Positions 36,323 to 44,549 of a stretch of DNA of 64,000 bases are shown here, in pieces (within the stretch, counting starts at the first letter, position 1; every line of letters begins with the position of its first letter). The notes beneath the pieces are model-generated. The model was not told where the DNA came from and did not search any database. It was given only the letters and a program-made list of their open reading frames with translations. The stretch is from JANRLJ01 sp033762735 (lineage in GTDB: Bacteria > Chloroflexota > Anaerolineae > Aggregatilineales > Phototrophicaceae). The DNA lies in contig JANRLJ010000084.1 in assembly GCA_033762735.1 (NCBI GenBank), positions 38,234-102,233 on the forward strand, read 5' to 3'. Position numbers and translations under genes: made by a program.

Positions 36323-37967
36323 GAAAGTCCGTTACCCCTTTCTCTTTATGCAGCTTTTCCAGAATTTTGGCGCGGCGCTTCACCTCGTCGTAGATGTCCT
36401 TGCGACGATGCGGCGGGATCCCGCGCTTGATGGCGATGATCTGCTCCAGCAGGTAGCTGTTCATGTAACCGGGGAACTCAAACGTGTCGTTGGCCGGGTT
36501 CCAGCGGAAGGCCTCCAGGAACGAAAAGCTCTCCGTCAACGGGTCATAGCCGATGATTTCGTTGATGCTCAGCACACGACGCGCCGAACGGCCATCCGCC
36601 AGGCGCACGGCTGACTGAATCACCGCCAGGTTCAGATTGTCGATATAGGTCTTGGGGATGTTGATCGGATCGCCCGTGAGACGCTGGATGAGCTTTTCGA
36701 CCGATGCCGCGTGAAAGGTGGACATCACGCCGTGCCCGGTCTGCATTGCCTGGAACGCGACGACGGCTTCCATACTGCGGATTTCACCGACGATAATCAT
36801 TTCAGGGCGCTGGCGCAGCGCGGCTTTGAGCAGTTCAAACATGCCTACGTCGCTGCCCTTCTTCTCTCCCCCGCCGTGCCGCGTGGATTCCTGCACCCAG
36901 TTCTTGTGCGGCACCTGCACTTCAGGCGTGTCCTCAATGGTCACGATTTTCGCATCAGGGCGGATAAAGGTGGTGATGGCGTTGAGCAGCGTGGTCTTGC
37001 CGGAAGCGGTCGCGCCCACCACAAAGCAGTTCATCCCGGCTTCCAGCATCAGCGAGAGATAGGCCGCCATCGTATAGTTGAGGCTGCCGAACTCGATCAG
37101 TTCGAGCACACTGGTTGGTGTGCCGGAAAACTTACGAATAGTGAAGTTGCTGCCTCGCTTGCTGATCTCCCGCCCATACACGATGTTGATACGCGAACCA
37201 TCGGGCAGCACCGCATCCACCAGCGGATTGCGCACCGTCACCGGGCTTTTGATCCACTCCCCCAGCCACACGGCGAATTCGTCCACGTCGTCATAATCGA
37301 CAAATTCAATGGACGACTGCACACTCTTAAAAATCTTGTGTTCGATGAAGATATGGCCGACGCCGCTGCAACTGATGTCTTCGATATAGGGATCAAGCAG
37401 CAGCGGTTGCAGCACGCCCAGACCAATCTTGTCGCGCAGTACGCGATATCGAACCGCTTCAAGCTCACCCGGCGAGACATACACCAGCGGTTTGCGGAAG
37501 TTAATCGTCGCGTTTTTGTCCGTCGTGCAGATCGTATCCAGCAGATTAAGCAGCAGTGCCCGCTTTTCTTCCTTGTCTTCCACACGCCCGATTTGCTCAG
37601 CATAGATCACCAGCCGTTCCTCAATCTGCGGCATCAGGTGGTCGATGTTGACGACCGAGGTCGGTTCAATCGGGATGTAATGATCGCGGGCGCCGGTAAA
37701 ATCCGGGTAGATGTGGACGAACAGGCCTTCCTTGATCGGATAGATCAGGTTTTTCACGGGCAGATCGCTCAGGCTGCGCGCCACCTTCGGATAAAAGGCG
37801 GGTATGCCGATCTCGTCAATAGGAAGCCGCTGCACATAAGCGGCCAGGAAGGACGACTCTGCACAGGCCTTTTGCAGCGCTTCGGAAAGCTGGGGTTGCA
37901 GGCGTGCCCAGGCTTCACGGCTGGGCTGGAGGGCCTGACCATCAAACGGAAGTGTCGTTCTCGCCAT
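36273..37967 (-). CDS. arlI: Archaellum motor ATPase ArlI (FlaI)
   Basis: ArlI is the hexameric type II/IV secretion ATPase that drives both assembly and rotation of archaella. The 564-residue product has Walker A GATASGKTT (318-326), Walker B MIIVGEIRSME (390-400) and the His box GHGVMSTFHA (411-420). The preceding SNFTIRKFSGTPTSVLELI and the following KLIQRLTGDPINIPKTYIDN match the archaeal FlaI lineage better than bacterial PilB or PilT. The N-terminal 120 residues include an acidic/helical region. It sits between arlH and arlJ, the archaeal gene order H-I-J. Confidence 0.93.
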   Translation of the reverse strand: MARTTLPFDGQALQPSREAWARLQPQLSEALQKACAESSFLAAYVQRLPIDEIGIPAFYPKVARSLSDLPVKNLIYPIKEGLFVHIYPDFTGARDHYIPIEPTSVVNIDHLMPQIEERLVIYAEQIGRVEDKEEKRALLLNLLDTICTTDKNATINFRKPLVYVSPGELEAVRYRVLRDKIGLGVLQPLLLDPYIEDISCSGVGHIFIEHKIFKSVQSSIEFVDYDDVDEFAVWLGEWIKSPVTVRNPLVDAVLPDGSRINIVYGREISKRGSNFTIRKFSGTPTSVLELIEFGSLNYTMAAYLSLMLEAGMNCFVVGATASGKTTLLNAITTFIRPDAKIVTIEDTPEVQVPHKNWVQESTRHGGGEKKGSDVGMFELLKAALRQRPEMIIVGEIRSMEAVVAFQAMQTGHGVMSTFHAASVEKLIQRLTGDPINIPKTYIDNLNLAVIQSAVRLADGRSARRVLSINEIIGYDPLTESFSFLEAFRWNPANDTFEFPGYMNSYLLEQIIAIKRGIPPHRRKDIYDEVKRRAKILEKLHKEKGVTDFHELFGVLAEARRQKLL

Positions 37968-37977
37968 AGGACTTTGC

Positions 37978-38688
37978 TTAACCTCGTGCCTTACTAATGG
38001 GGATCACACGCATCCCCCAGCCCGGTTCCACTTCAAAACCGACAATCGCGCCTGTCACGCTGCCCGCACCGCGCACCTTTGCCACTTCCAGCGTTTTGAC
38101 GAGCCGCTGCCCATCCTGCTCTGAACGCAGTTTTAAGTGCGCGTCACACATCGACCGCAGCGGCGCGATCAGTTCCTCGTCAAACGCCTTCGGATGCAGC
38201 GTGAGGATCACCGTCTGCCCGGTGGCGCAAAGCTGCTTGCACTGCTCGAAGAAGCTCAGGATTTGCCAGTCGGCGGATTTTTTCCCGGTCGCGGCGGTGA
38301 ATGAGTCCACGATAATGACATCACGATCCGGGTGCTGTTTAAGTGCATCGATGAGCGCGAACGGTGCTTTGTCTCCCAGCCGCGCCAGTGCCATGGGGTA
38401 CACGCGCAGCTTGCGCAGCAGCAGAAAATCAAGCACATCCAGGTCGATGCTCTCCATCTGGCTCAGCAGGCTTTTGACCGTGTTCTCGCTGGTGAAGACG
38501 GCAGCGCTGAAGCCCTCCCGCAGCGCCCCGCTCAGGATTTGCTGGGAAAGGACAGACTTGCCTGCGCCGGAGGTGCCTTCGATCAGCGTCAGCGACCCGG
38601 CAGGCAGACCGCCGCCCATTTTGCTGTCCAGTTCGACGTTACCAGAGGAAATCGTCCGTTTTTTCGGACTATCAGGTGCGTTCTTCAT
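37978..38688 (-). CDS. arlH: Archaellum KaiC-like ATPase ArlH (FlaH)
   Basis: ArlH is a RecA/KaiC-fold ATP-binding protein that works with ArlI at the base of the archaellum and takes part in switching. The 236-residue product has LDSKMGGGLPAGSLTLIEGT (20-39), Walker A GTSGAGKS (38-45), FTSENTVKSLLSQM and Walker B DVIIVDSFT (123-131). The length and single KaiC domain match FlaH, and it directly precedes arlI with ten bases between them. A general RadA/KaiC role is unlikely in this operon. Confidence 0.9.
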   Translation of the reverse strand: MKNAPDSPKKRTISSGNVELDSKMGGGLPAGSLTLIEGTSGAGKSVLSQQILSGALREGFSAAVFTSENTVKSLLSQMESIDLDVLDFLLLRKLRVYPMALARLGDKAPFALIDALKQHPDRDVIIVDSFTAATGKKSADWQILSFFEQCKQLCATGQTVILTLHPKAFDEELIAPLRSMCDAHLKLRSEQDGQRLVKTLEVAKVRGAGSVTGAIVGFEVEPGWGMRVIPISKARG

Positions 38689-38712
38689 TGCGTCGGTCGC
38701 TTTCTTCGGCTG

Positions 38713-39849
38713 TCAGGGCATCGCCAGGTAGAACGTGAACGGGCCAATCGTCGCTTCGCCATCCGTGATGGTGAACTGGAAGCTGTCCAGGCCTGCCGCC
38801 AGACGGCTGTAGCCGACGGCGCCCGCGTCCAGATCAGCCTGGGTAAAGGTCGTCCCCGGCGTAAGCGTACCCAGGGTTGGCCCGCTGATGATGGTGTAGA
38901 CCAGTTCGGCAGGCAGGTTATCCACATCGGTTGCGGTCAGCGCCGCCGCCGGGATGCTCCCGCTGGCGCCTTCGGGCACAGTGATGATGGAATTGGTCGC
39001 CAGCACAGGCGCAGCGTTGGTCGTCATGATGGTAAAGGTATAGAGGCCGATCACGTCCTCGCCGTCGCTTACCTGGAACACGAAGCTGTCATTACCGTCG
39101 CCGGTGTGCGTGTATTCCAGCGCATCCTCGTCGATCTGTGTCTGTGTGAACGTCGTCGGCAGGTTGAGTTCACCCTGTTCCGGCGGTGTCATCACGGTGA
39201 AAACCAGGTCTTCCGGCAGGTCATCCAGATCAACGGCCTGCAAATGCGTAACGAGAATGTCAGCAGACGTGCGGCTTTCCAGCGTCAGCCCGGTATTGAC
39301 CACCAGCACAGGCGGGACGTTGCGTATGGCCTGGACGGACACACCCGCGCCGTTGCCCGCAATCACCAGCGCGAGCAGGGTTTGACCATGCCCCACACCT
39401 GGCGCGACCTGAATTTGAATCACGATTTCCTCGCCGGGATTGAGGATGCCGTTCTCAAACACTTCCGGCTGCGCTTTGGCCGCGTCCTGATAAATCCCGC
39501 TGACCTTCCAGGTATTGTCGAGCGCGCCGCCCCTATTGATGGGCACCCAGCGCACATGATATTCCGCGGCGTCCTGGGTATAGTACTGGACGATGATGTC
39601 CCACTGGTCGAAATTCACCAGTCGGTTTTCGCCCGTGTTGCGATAGGTCACCTCTGCCACCGTCCCACCGCCTGCGATGCGGGCGGCAACGGGCGTAAGG
39701 CTGGTGCGGCTTTGGTCATCAAGACGGCTTTCCATCGTCTGCCATGCTTCCTGCACTTCGTTCTGAGCCTCGAAGAAGCGCGTCGTCAGCGTGAACGTCG
39801 CCAGCAGGAACAGGAGCAGAACAACCAGACCAGACAGCACAGAGTCCAT
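38713..39849 (-). CDS. ArlF/ArlG-like stator protein with cadherin-like repeats
   Basis: The 378-residue product has an N-terminal membrane span (SVLSGLVVLLLFLLATFTLT) and a beta-sandwich of ArlF/G type (VAEVTYRNTGENRLVNFDQW, near residues 65-84). Two tandem cadherin/CSPG-like repeats follow (about 185-282 and 285-376). Each has a DLDDLPEDLVFTV or DVDNLPAELVYTI core and ends in a DGEDVIGLYTF or DGEATIGPFTF strand. In archaea ArlF binds the S-layer. Here the added repeats could reach a bacterial envelope layer. It lies three bases after the other ArlF/G-like gene. Confidence 0.72.
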   Translation of the reverse strand: MDSVLSGLVVLLLFLLATFTLTTRFFEAQNEVQEAWQTMESRLDDQSRTSLTPVAARIAGGGTVAEVTYRNTGENRLVNFDQWDIIVQYYTQDAAEYHVRWVPINRGGALDNTWKVSGIYQDAAKAQPEVFENGILNPGEEIVIQIQVAPGVGHGQTLLALVIAGNGAGVSVQAIRNVPPVLVVNTGLTLESRTSADILVTHLQAVDLDDLPEDLVFTVMTPPEQGELNLPTTFTQTQIDEDALEYTHTGDGNDSFVFQVSDGEDVIGLYTFTIMTTNAAPVLATNSIITVPEGASGSIPAAALTATDVDNLPAELVYTIISGPTLGTLTPGTTFTQADLDAGAVGYSRLAAGLDSFQFTITDGEATIGPFTFYLAMP

Positions 39850-39852
39850 CGC

Positions 39853-40365
39853 TTACAGCCCCATAAAGGTTTCGTCTTCGACCCCGCTGGGAGTCACGAC
39901 TTTGGCGAAGTAGCGCCCGCTGGTCAGGGGCAGCGAAAAACGGATGGTAATGCGCAGAGTGGCGGTCGGCGTCCATTCTGCTGCGTTTTCCACGGTCCAT
40001 GTCCACGAAGGCAGGCTGCCGTTCGCAGCGCTTTCGTGCGGAATTCGCGCGAAATTGCCTTCCGGCCCAAAGAACACATCGAGCTGATCGACAGCGGTGA
40101 TGCGGCTGTCGCCGATGTTCTTTACCCATAAAAGGACATCAAACTGACCGTTGCCGTTGGTATCCTGCCACCAACCGGCGCTGTCCAGTTCACCCGTCGC
40201 GTGAATCAGGCGAATCTGCGTGCGCATCTGATCCTGGGTGCGCCCGGCCATGCTGGTGATGGCATCACCGCCCTCGACCACCGCCGGATAGGCAACGTTA
40301 AAAAGCATCACCGCCAGGATCATGCTGATGACAATGAGGAGCGCTGTGGTGATCGCTTTATCCAT
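39853..40365 (-). CDS. ArlG/ArlF-like archaellum stator protein
   Basis: The 170-residue product has an N-terminal membrane segment (ITTALLIVISMILAVMLFNV) and a beta-rich external domain with DVLLWVKNIGDSRITAVDQL and TLRITIRFSLPL, the pattern seen in archaeal ArlF and ArlG. The ATG at 40365 gives a short cytoplasmic tail; the longer frame to 40407 is less likely. It overlaps the ArlD/E-like gene by eight bases. ArlF and ArlG form the static complex around the rotor in archaea. Which of the two this is cannot be decided by eye. Confidence 0.75.
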   Translation of the reverse strand: MDKAITTALLIVISMILAVMLFNVAYPAVVEGGDAITSMAGRTQDQMRTQIRLIHATGELDSAGWWQDTNGNGQFDVLLWVKNIGDSRITAVDQLDVFFGPEGNFARIPHESAANGSLPSWTWTVENAAEWTPTATLRITIRFSLPLTSGRYFAKVVTPSGVEDETFMGL

Positions 40366-41158
40366 TGCGCTTTCTCCACTGGACACCGGCGCTGGCGTTG
40401 TGGACACCCGCGATCAACCGCAGCACCATCTGGGAGCGCCCTTCAACCTTTTCCACTTCGGCAGTGGTGCGGGCAGGGGTTTTAGGAGTGGGCTTCTGTG
40501 GCGCGGGTGTGATCTGCACCGGAACAGCGGCCCCTGACTTCTTCGCAGTTGGTTGTTCAGGGGCAGTCTTCGTCCTGGCGCTGACGACCGCCGTCTCGCG
40601 GCTGTCCCGCTCGGCAATCACTTCCTCATAAGTGGCAACCAGACGCAGAAGATCATCGCGCACCTTGCGGTTAAAGCGGCCTTCCTCGGCGTAGCGCCTG
40701 ATAAGTTCACGTGTGCGCCTGGCACCAATCCGCCCCACCTGTTCGCTCGCCCACCCTTCCAGCGCGGCCAGTGTCGTCCAATCGACTTCCTTCGAGGCAG
40801 GCGCAGCGCTTGATTTGCGAGCGGTTTTGGGCGCGGCAGGCGTGGGGGCAAGGCTGGTTTCCTCCTGCCAGCCTGTGCCGAGCTGGTCAACGCTCGTCAC
40901 TTTTCTGACACTGGGCAGCGGTGCTTCGGGTGCGGGGTTGCTGGCCGCAGTCGCTTCCACTGGAGTGGTCGTGAAGGAGACGACGGACGGGCGATGCTGC
41001 GGAGCCGGATCGTCGGGATTGTCGCTGTTGCTCGTGCGCAGGGTGGGATGCGCACCGTTGAGCAGTTGTTCCTGAATATCGAGCAGGCTGGCTTGAATCT
41101 GCCCTTTCAGGATTTGGATTTCTTCTTCCAGTACCTTAACGCGCTGTTCGAGATCCAT
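40358..41158 (-). CDS. ArlD/E-like archaellum cytoplasmic protein
   Basis: The 266-residue product begins with a coiled coil (MDLEQRVKVLEEEIQILKGQ), then a long Pro/Thr/Ala-rich linker (about 50-120). The conserved ArlD/E-type domain (about 122-180: TTLAALEGWASEQVGRIGAR, then ELIRRYAEEGRFNRKVRDDL) and a basic tail complete it. In euryarchaea ArlC/D/E form the switch complex that receives chemotaxis input through CheF. The presence of such a domain suggests chemotaxis control of this motor. It is the second gene of the operon, 160 bases after archaellin. Confidence 0.74.
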   Translation of the reverse strand: MDLEQRVKVLEEEIQILKGQIQASLLDIQEQLLNGAHPTLRTSNSDNPDDPAPQHRPSVVSFTTTPVEATAASNPAPEAPLPSVRKVTSVDQLGTGWQEETSLAPTPAAPKTARKSSAAPASKEVDWTTLAALEGWASEQVGRIGARRTRELIRRYAEEGRFNRKVRDDLLRLVATYEEVIAERDSRETAVVSARTKTAPEQPTAKKSGAAVPVQITPAPQKPTPKTPARTTAEVEKVEGRSQMVLRLIAGVHNASAGVQWRKRNG

Positions 41159-41253
41159 AACGCACCTGAGAGTGTTTCGCTTGTCGTACTGTCGGGAGAT
41201 TGAAAGGTATTTTTGATGCGCTTTTGAAAATTAATTTTTTATAGTTTGAGGCC

Positions 41254-41282
41254 GGGGCGGCACTTTTTTGAAGAACCGCCCC
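41254..41282 (-). promoter_or_regulatory. Stem-loop between archaellin and the rest of the operon
   Basis: GGGGCGG and CCGCCCC (7 bp) enclose a 15-base loop in the 160-bp gap after archaellin. There is no immediate U-run on the minus strand. It may partly stop transcription or stabilise the archaellin mRNA, giving more filament protein than motor protein. Confidence 0.55.
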
Positions 41283-41318
41283 TCCTTGCCAGACGAATTC
41301 GCTGTACAGACCGGGAGA

Positions 41319-41888
41319 TTAGAATTCGTTGACCGCTTCAATCGCCGGGGGCGTGGTGCGGGCGAAGGTCAGAACCGCGCCCGTCGGGGGTTTCACTTCC
41401 AGCGTGAATTCGGTGTTCGGGCCGAGGTTGGCAGCGGCCAGCGGCACGGTGATTTCCACCAGTTCGCCTTCTTCCAGCAGATCGTCAGCATCCGCCGTGC
41501 CAGCAGCGCCATCGACATCCACGATCCAGGTCGCAGTCCAGTTCAGCCCCGTCAGAATTTGCGTGTTGTCGCGATAGTCGATCACCACCACACGGTTGGC
41601 ATCATTCATGTTGACCGGTTCGCCACCTGCGACGAGCTGCAGCGAGAAGCGCACGTTGGTCACTTCGTTGGTCGCACCTTCGGCGAGGATGGAACCCTTG
41701 ACCTGCATCGAGGACTGAACGCCTTCCAGACCAGCAGCAATCGCCTGTTCGCCGCGTTCCGTAGAGGCTGTACCAGCAGACAGGATGGTGAAGGCGAAGA
41801 CCGACGCGACGACGACGAAAGCGATGAGGATGATGGCGGTTTCCAGGGCAGTCTGACCACGCTGTTCTTTGTTGAAGTTGTTGAACAT
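41319..41888 (-). CDS. Archaellin (archaellum filament protein)
   Basis: The 189-residue product begins MFNNFNKEQRG, then the hydrophobic core QTALETAIILIAFVVVASVF. This is a class III signal peptide expected to be cut after Gly11, leaving Gln+1 and Glu+5. The helix then continues AFTILSAGTASTERGEQAIA as in archaellins. The C-terminal part is beta-rich (TATWIVDVDGAAGTADADDL, EGELVEITVPLA). It is the first gene of the operon, as is usual for archaellin. The ATG at 41888 gives the correct signal peptide; a longer open frame to 41990 does not. Confidence 0.88.
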   Translation of the reverse strand: MFNNFNKEQRGQTALETAIILIAFVVVASVFAFTILSAGTASTERGEQAIAAGLEGVQSSMQVKGSILAEGATNEVTNVRFSLQLVAGGEPVNMNDANRVVVIDYRDNTQILTGLNWTATWIVDVDGAAGTADADDLLEEGELVEITVPLAAANLGPNTEFTLEVKPPTGAVLTFARTTPPAIEAVNEF

Positions 41889-42248
41889 GATGTTTGCTTT
41901 TCCTTTTGGTATGTTGTTTGGCTTCGGATGGTTGATTGGTCTTGTATTGCTCAAGGGCTTCGGATACTTATGCTTATCAGACGTACTCAATGGTGCTAGG
42001 TCAAGTTGGTTGGCTCTATGCGAAGTCGTCTGTGTACTCCCTTCTTCATCGTGCAGTTTCCATGGAGAAATACCCGGCGGACAACGTTGTCAACCAGCAG
42101 TGACCGGGCTTCCCATGAAGGCGTTCGTTGGTGAGGAGAATTTCAAAGTATGTGGCAGAACTACGCAGGTCTAACGGTGATTCGGCTGGGCTGCGATGTA
42201 GAGTTCGTTGTGCCTGGTACTTGAATACTGCTCTCCGTCATTGATTTC

Positions 42249-42277
42249 ATCCTATTGCCAGAATTGAGATGTGTCAA
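42249..42277 (-). promoter_or_regulatory. Candidate promoter for the archaellum operon
   Basis: On the minus strand TTGACA (42277-42272) and TAGGAT (42254-42249) are 17 bases apart, about 360 bases upstream of archaellin. The -35 is perfect; the -10 matches TATAAT at four of six positions. Confidence 0.45.
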
Positions 42278-42284
42278 TAGAGCA

Positions 42285-42316
42285 ACAATTAATTTTTCCG
42301 TCGTTAATTGTTTTTT
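42285..42316 (+). other. AT-rich hairpin followed by T-run
   Basis: ACAATTAA pairs with TTAATTGT around TTTTTCCGTCG and is followed by TTTTT. It resembles a plus-strand terminator, but no plus-strand gene precedes it. It lies just upstream of the archaellum promoter candidate and may insulate it or bind a regulator. Confidence 0.45.
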
Positions 42317-42605
42317 CAGAAATTAGTCATCGACTTTTCCGACAAATGTCACATTCCTGCTTTAATTTGATGATTCTTTCTTGATAAAGGGCGAAAAATT
42401 GAGAAATTGTGTTCCTTAAATTCAATAATTGACGGCTGCGGATGGCATTTTTACGCATGTATCACAATTCTAACGCACCAGATTCAAGCAGACAAAGCAT
42501 TAAGGTTTTCTATTAGTTTCTTCAATTGAAGGCCATTTGCTTTTTGGCTCGATGCTCCCTATACTGCGTTCAATCAGCAATGCATAGTATTAAGAAAAGA
42601 TAACG

Positions 42606-43805
42606 ATGCGGATACTTTTATCGTTTATGGGCGGCAGCGGGCATTTTCTGCCGCTGGTTTCGATTGCCCATGCAGCACAGGACACCGGACATGAAGTAGC
42701 CTTTGTCAGTGGTGGGTCGATGCAACCGACCGTCGAGACAATGGGCTTTTCGGTGGTGAATAACGCTGTTGAAAGGCCAGAAGCACAACCCCCTCAGCGC
42801 CTTTCCTTGCAAACGGTGAATGTAAAACGCGAGGAAGACGACCTGCGGGAGAAATTCGCCCGTCATGCTGCCCGTTCACGCGCCGCGGAAATGCTTGAGG
42901 TGTGTGCCAGATGGATGCCTGATGTCATCGTCTGCGATGAGGTCGATTTTGGCAGTATGATCGCCGGGGAAAAGCTCGGAATCCCTTATGCCAGCGTGGT
43001 CGTGATCGCATCGGGTTCGTTCATTCGTCTGGAGGTGGTCGGTGAAGCGCTAAACGAGGTTCGAGCAGGATACCATCTTCCGCCCGATTCTGAGCTGAAG
43101 ATGCTCTCGCGCGATCTCGTCCTGACTCCTGTCCCACGCAGCTTTCGCGACCCGGCCTTTCCCCTGCCCCCGACCGCCCATCTCATCCGACCGGAGATGC
43201 CAGAGGCGCAACCATCAGCACTGTCGATCTCGTTTCCGGAGCCAGACCGCCCACTCGTCTATTTCACGCTGGGCACGATCTTCAATCTGGAGTCGGGCGA
43301 TCTGTTCACCCGCGTTCTGGAAGGGCTGCGCGATCTGCCGATCAACGTTGTGATGACGGTCGGCCCGCACATCCAGCCAGCAGAATTCGGCGCACAGCCC
43401 GACCATATCCATATCGCACAGTACATCCCGCAGGCCAGCATCCTGCCACACTGTGCGGCGGTCATCTCGCACGGCGGTTCTGGCAGCGTGATCGCAGCGC
43501 TGGCGCATGGCCTGCCGATGGTGCTGCTGCCAATGGGGGCAGATCAGCCGCACAACGCCGCCCGGTGCGAAGCGCTTGGTGTCGCCCGTGTGCTGGATGT
43601 GGTGGCGGCAGCGCCAACCCTGATTCGGGATGCGCTCAAGGCCGTCTTGAGTGAACCGTCCTACCGTGCCGCCGCCAAAGGCCTGCGCGATGAAATCGCC
43701 GCGATGCCGCATCCCTCATCCGCCGTGCCGCTGCTGGAACGTCTTGCGACAGACAAATCAGCGTTTCGTAGTATGAGACACACATGTCAAGTATACCGGA
43801 CATGA
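42606..43805 (+). CDS. UGT/MGT-type glycosyltransferase (GT-B)
   Basis: The 399-residue product is a GT1-like nucleotide-sugar glycosyltransferase. The N-terminus RILLSFMGGSGHFLPLVSIA is the acceptor-domain start, and VYFTLGTIFNLES marks the start of the C-terminal donor domain. The donor-binding signature is ISHGGSGSVIAALAHGLPMV followed by PMGADQPHNAARCEALG. Such enzymes modify lipids, macrolides or other small acceptors. It is divergent from the archaellum operon, so a role in archaellin glycosylation is possible but not supported by more than position. Its 3' end lies ten bases before the left repeat of the AT-rich cassette. Confidence 0.84.
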   Translation: MRILLSFMGGSGHFLPLVSIAHAAQDTGHEVAFVSGGSMQPTVETMGFSVVNNAVERPEAQPPQRLSLQTVNVKREEDDLREKFARHAARSRAAEMLEVCARWMPDVIVCDEVDFGSMIAGEKLGIPYASVVVIASGSFIRLEVVGEALNEVRAGYHLPPDSELKMLSRDLVLTPVPRSFRDPAFPLPPTAHLIRPEMPEAQPSALSISFPEPDRPLVYFTLGTIFNLESGDLFTRVLEGLRDLPINVVMTVGPHIQPAEFGAQPDHIHIAQYIPQASILPHCAAVISHGGSGSVIAALAHGLPMVLLPMGADQPHNAARCEALGVARVLDVVAAAPTLIRDALKAVLSEPSYRAAAKGLRDEIAAMPHPSSAVPLLERLATDKSAFRSMRHTCQVYRT

Positions 43806-43814
43806 AACGGCAAC

Positions 43815-43844
43815 AAAAAACCGCCAGCGGGTGTGCTGACGGTT
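43815..43844. repeat. 30-bp direct repeat, left copy (terminator of the PIN cassette)
   Basis: It is identical over 30 bases to 45971-46000. On the minus strand it folds as CCGTCAGC-ACACCC-GCTGGCGG followed by TTTTTT, a rho-independent terminator for the PIN-domain gene. It marks the left edge of the AT-rich cassette. Confidence 0.9.
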
Positions 43845-43903
43845 CAATAAGCATTACAAGTTACTACGTTGCCCACCTTCAATGCTGCAACATATTTAAA
43901 TTT

Positions 43904-44542
43904 CTAACGTATAAGAAGCTTGTTCTGCCTCCGTGCTTCACTTATCGCTGTTCGATTTGCTGTAAAAACTTTGATACCTCTAACTGTTACAAAATCAGAG
44001 TCATCAGTAATAATTGATGTTATTCCGCTTTGAAGCATAGCATCTGCCATAAGTAGATCATATACATCAAGTTGCGTTGATTTGATGAGGTTTAGAGAGT
44101 TGCCTATAGCTACATCTGTAACAAAAACTTCTAGTGACCGACTAGCATACTGTTCTATTTGCAGCCAAGCTAGTTCTATTTCTCCAACTACGTTTGCCCT
44201 CTCAGTTACATGGTTATGTCTAAATTCTTTCATAGTTAGGTCTTGTGAAGATGACTTACGAAAAATATCATGTTCATTGCTTTCAATACGATTCCCTATT
44301 TCAGAAAGCGAAAGTCCACATTTAAAAATTTCAGCATTTACGCTTAGTGCTGATTTCACGTAATTTGGGTAGGTTGTCGTTTGATAAGGACGTGGAGCAC
44401 GGCTACTGCTTCCCAAGTTTGACCTTGTATAAGTCATCCAATACCATACGTTTGAGTCGACAAGAAACTTATCACTATTATGAGGTGTATCTGTCCCTAT
44501 ATCAATTACATCAGCATTGACGATAACAGATAAACCTGGCAT
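43904..44542 (-). CDS. PIN-domain protein (putative nuclease)
   Basis: PIN domains are magnesium-dependent RNases, often toxins. The 212-residue product has the acidic residues of the family: D29 in FLVDSNVW, E81 in LSLSEIGNRIE, D162 and D167 in DVYDLLMADAML, and D180-D183 in ITDDSDFVTV. A central helical stretch (100-135) is longer than in small VapC toxins. The gene is AT-rich and stands seven bases after the STAS-like gene, so they are co-transcribed. No small antitoxin gene of VapB type is adjacent; the partner proteins may regulate it. Confidence 0.82.
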   Translation of the reverse strand: MPGLSVIVNADVIDIGTDTPHNSDKFLVDSNVWYWMTYTRSNLGSSSRAPRPYQTTTYPNYVKSALSVNAEIFKCGLSLSEIGNRIESNEHDIFRKSSSQDLTMKEFRHNHVTERANVVGEIELAWLQIEQYASRSLEVFVTDVAIGNSLNLIKSTQLDVYDLLMADAMLQSGITSIITDDSDFVTVRGIKVFTANRTAISEARRQNKLLIR

Positions 44543-44549
44543 AAATCAA

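Larger units (their letters stand above)
41889..42605. other. Divergent regulatory region upstream of the archaellum operon
   Basis: This AT-rich gap of about 700 bp holds no gene I can support. It contains a minus-strand promoter candidate (42249-42277) and a hairpin with T-run (42285-42316). It also serves the plus-strand glycosyltransferase gene at 42606. The length suggests a long archaellin leader or several regulatory sites. Confidence 0.65.

Noticed and set aside
36711..37997. 428-residue open frame on the plus strand
   Set aside because: Antisense to arlI, whose Walker motifs are intact.
31854..41888. Interpretation as a bacterial type IV pilus or Tad system
   Set aside because: The KaiC-like ArlH, ArlD/E-like protein, ArlF/G-like proteins and the archaeal H-I-J order are not found in those systems; there is no secretin, PilM or PilQ.
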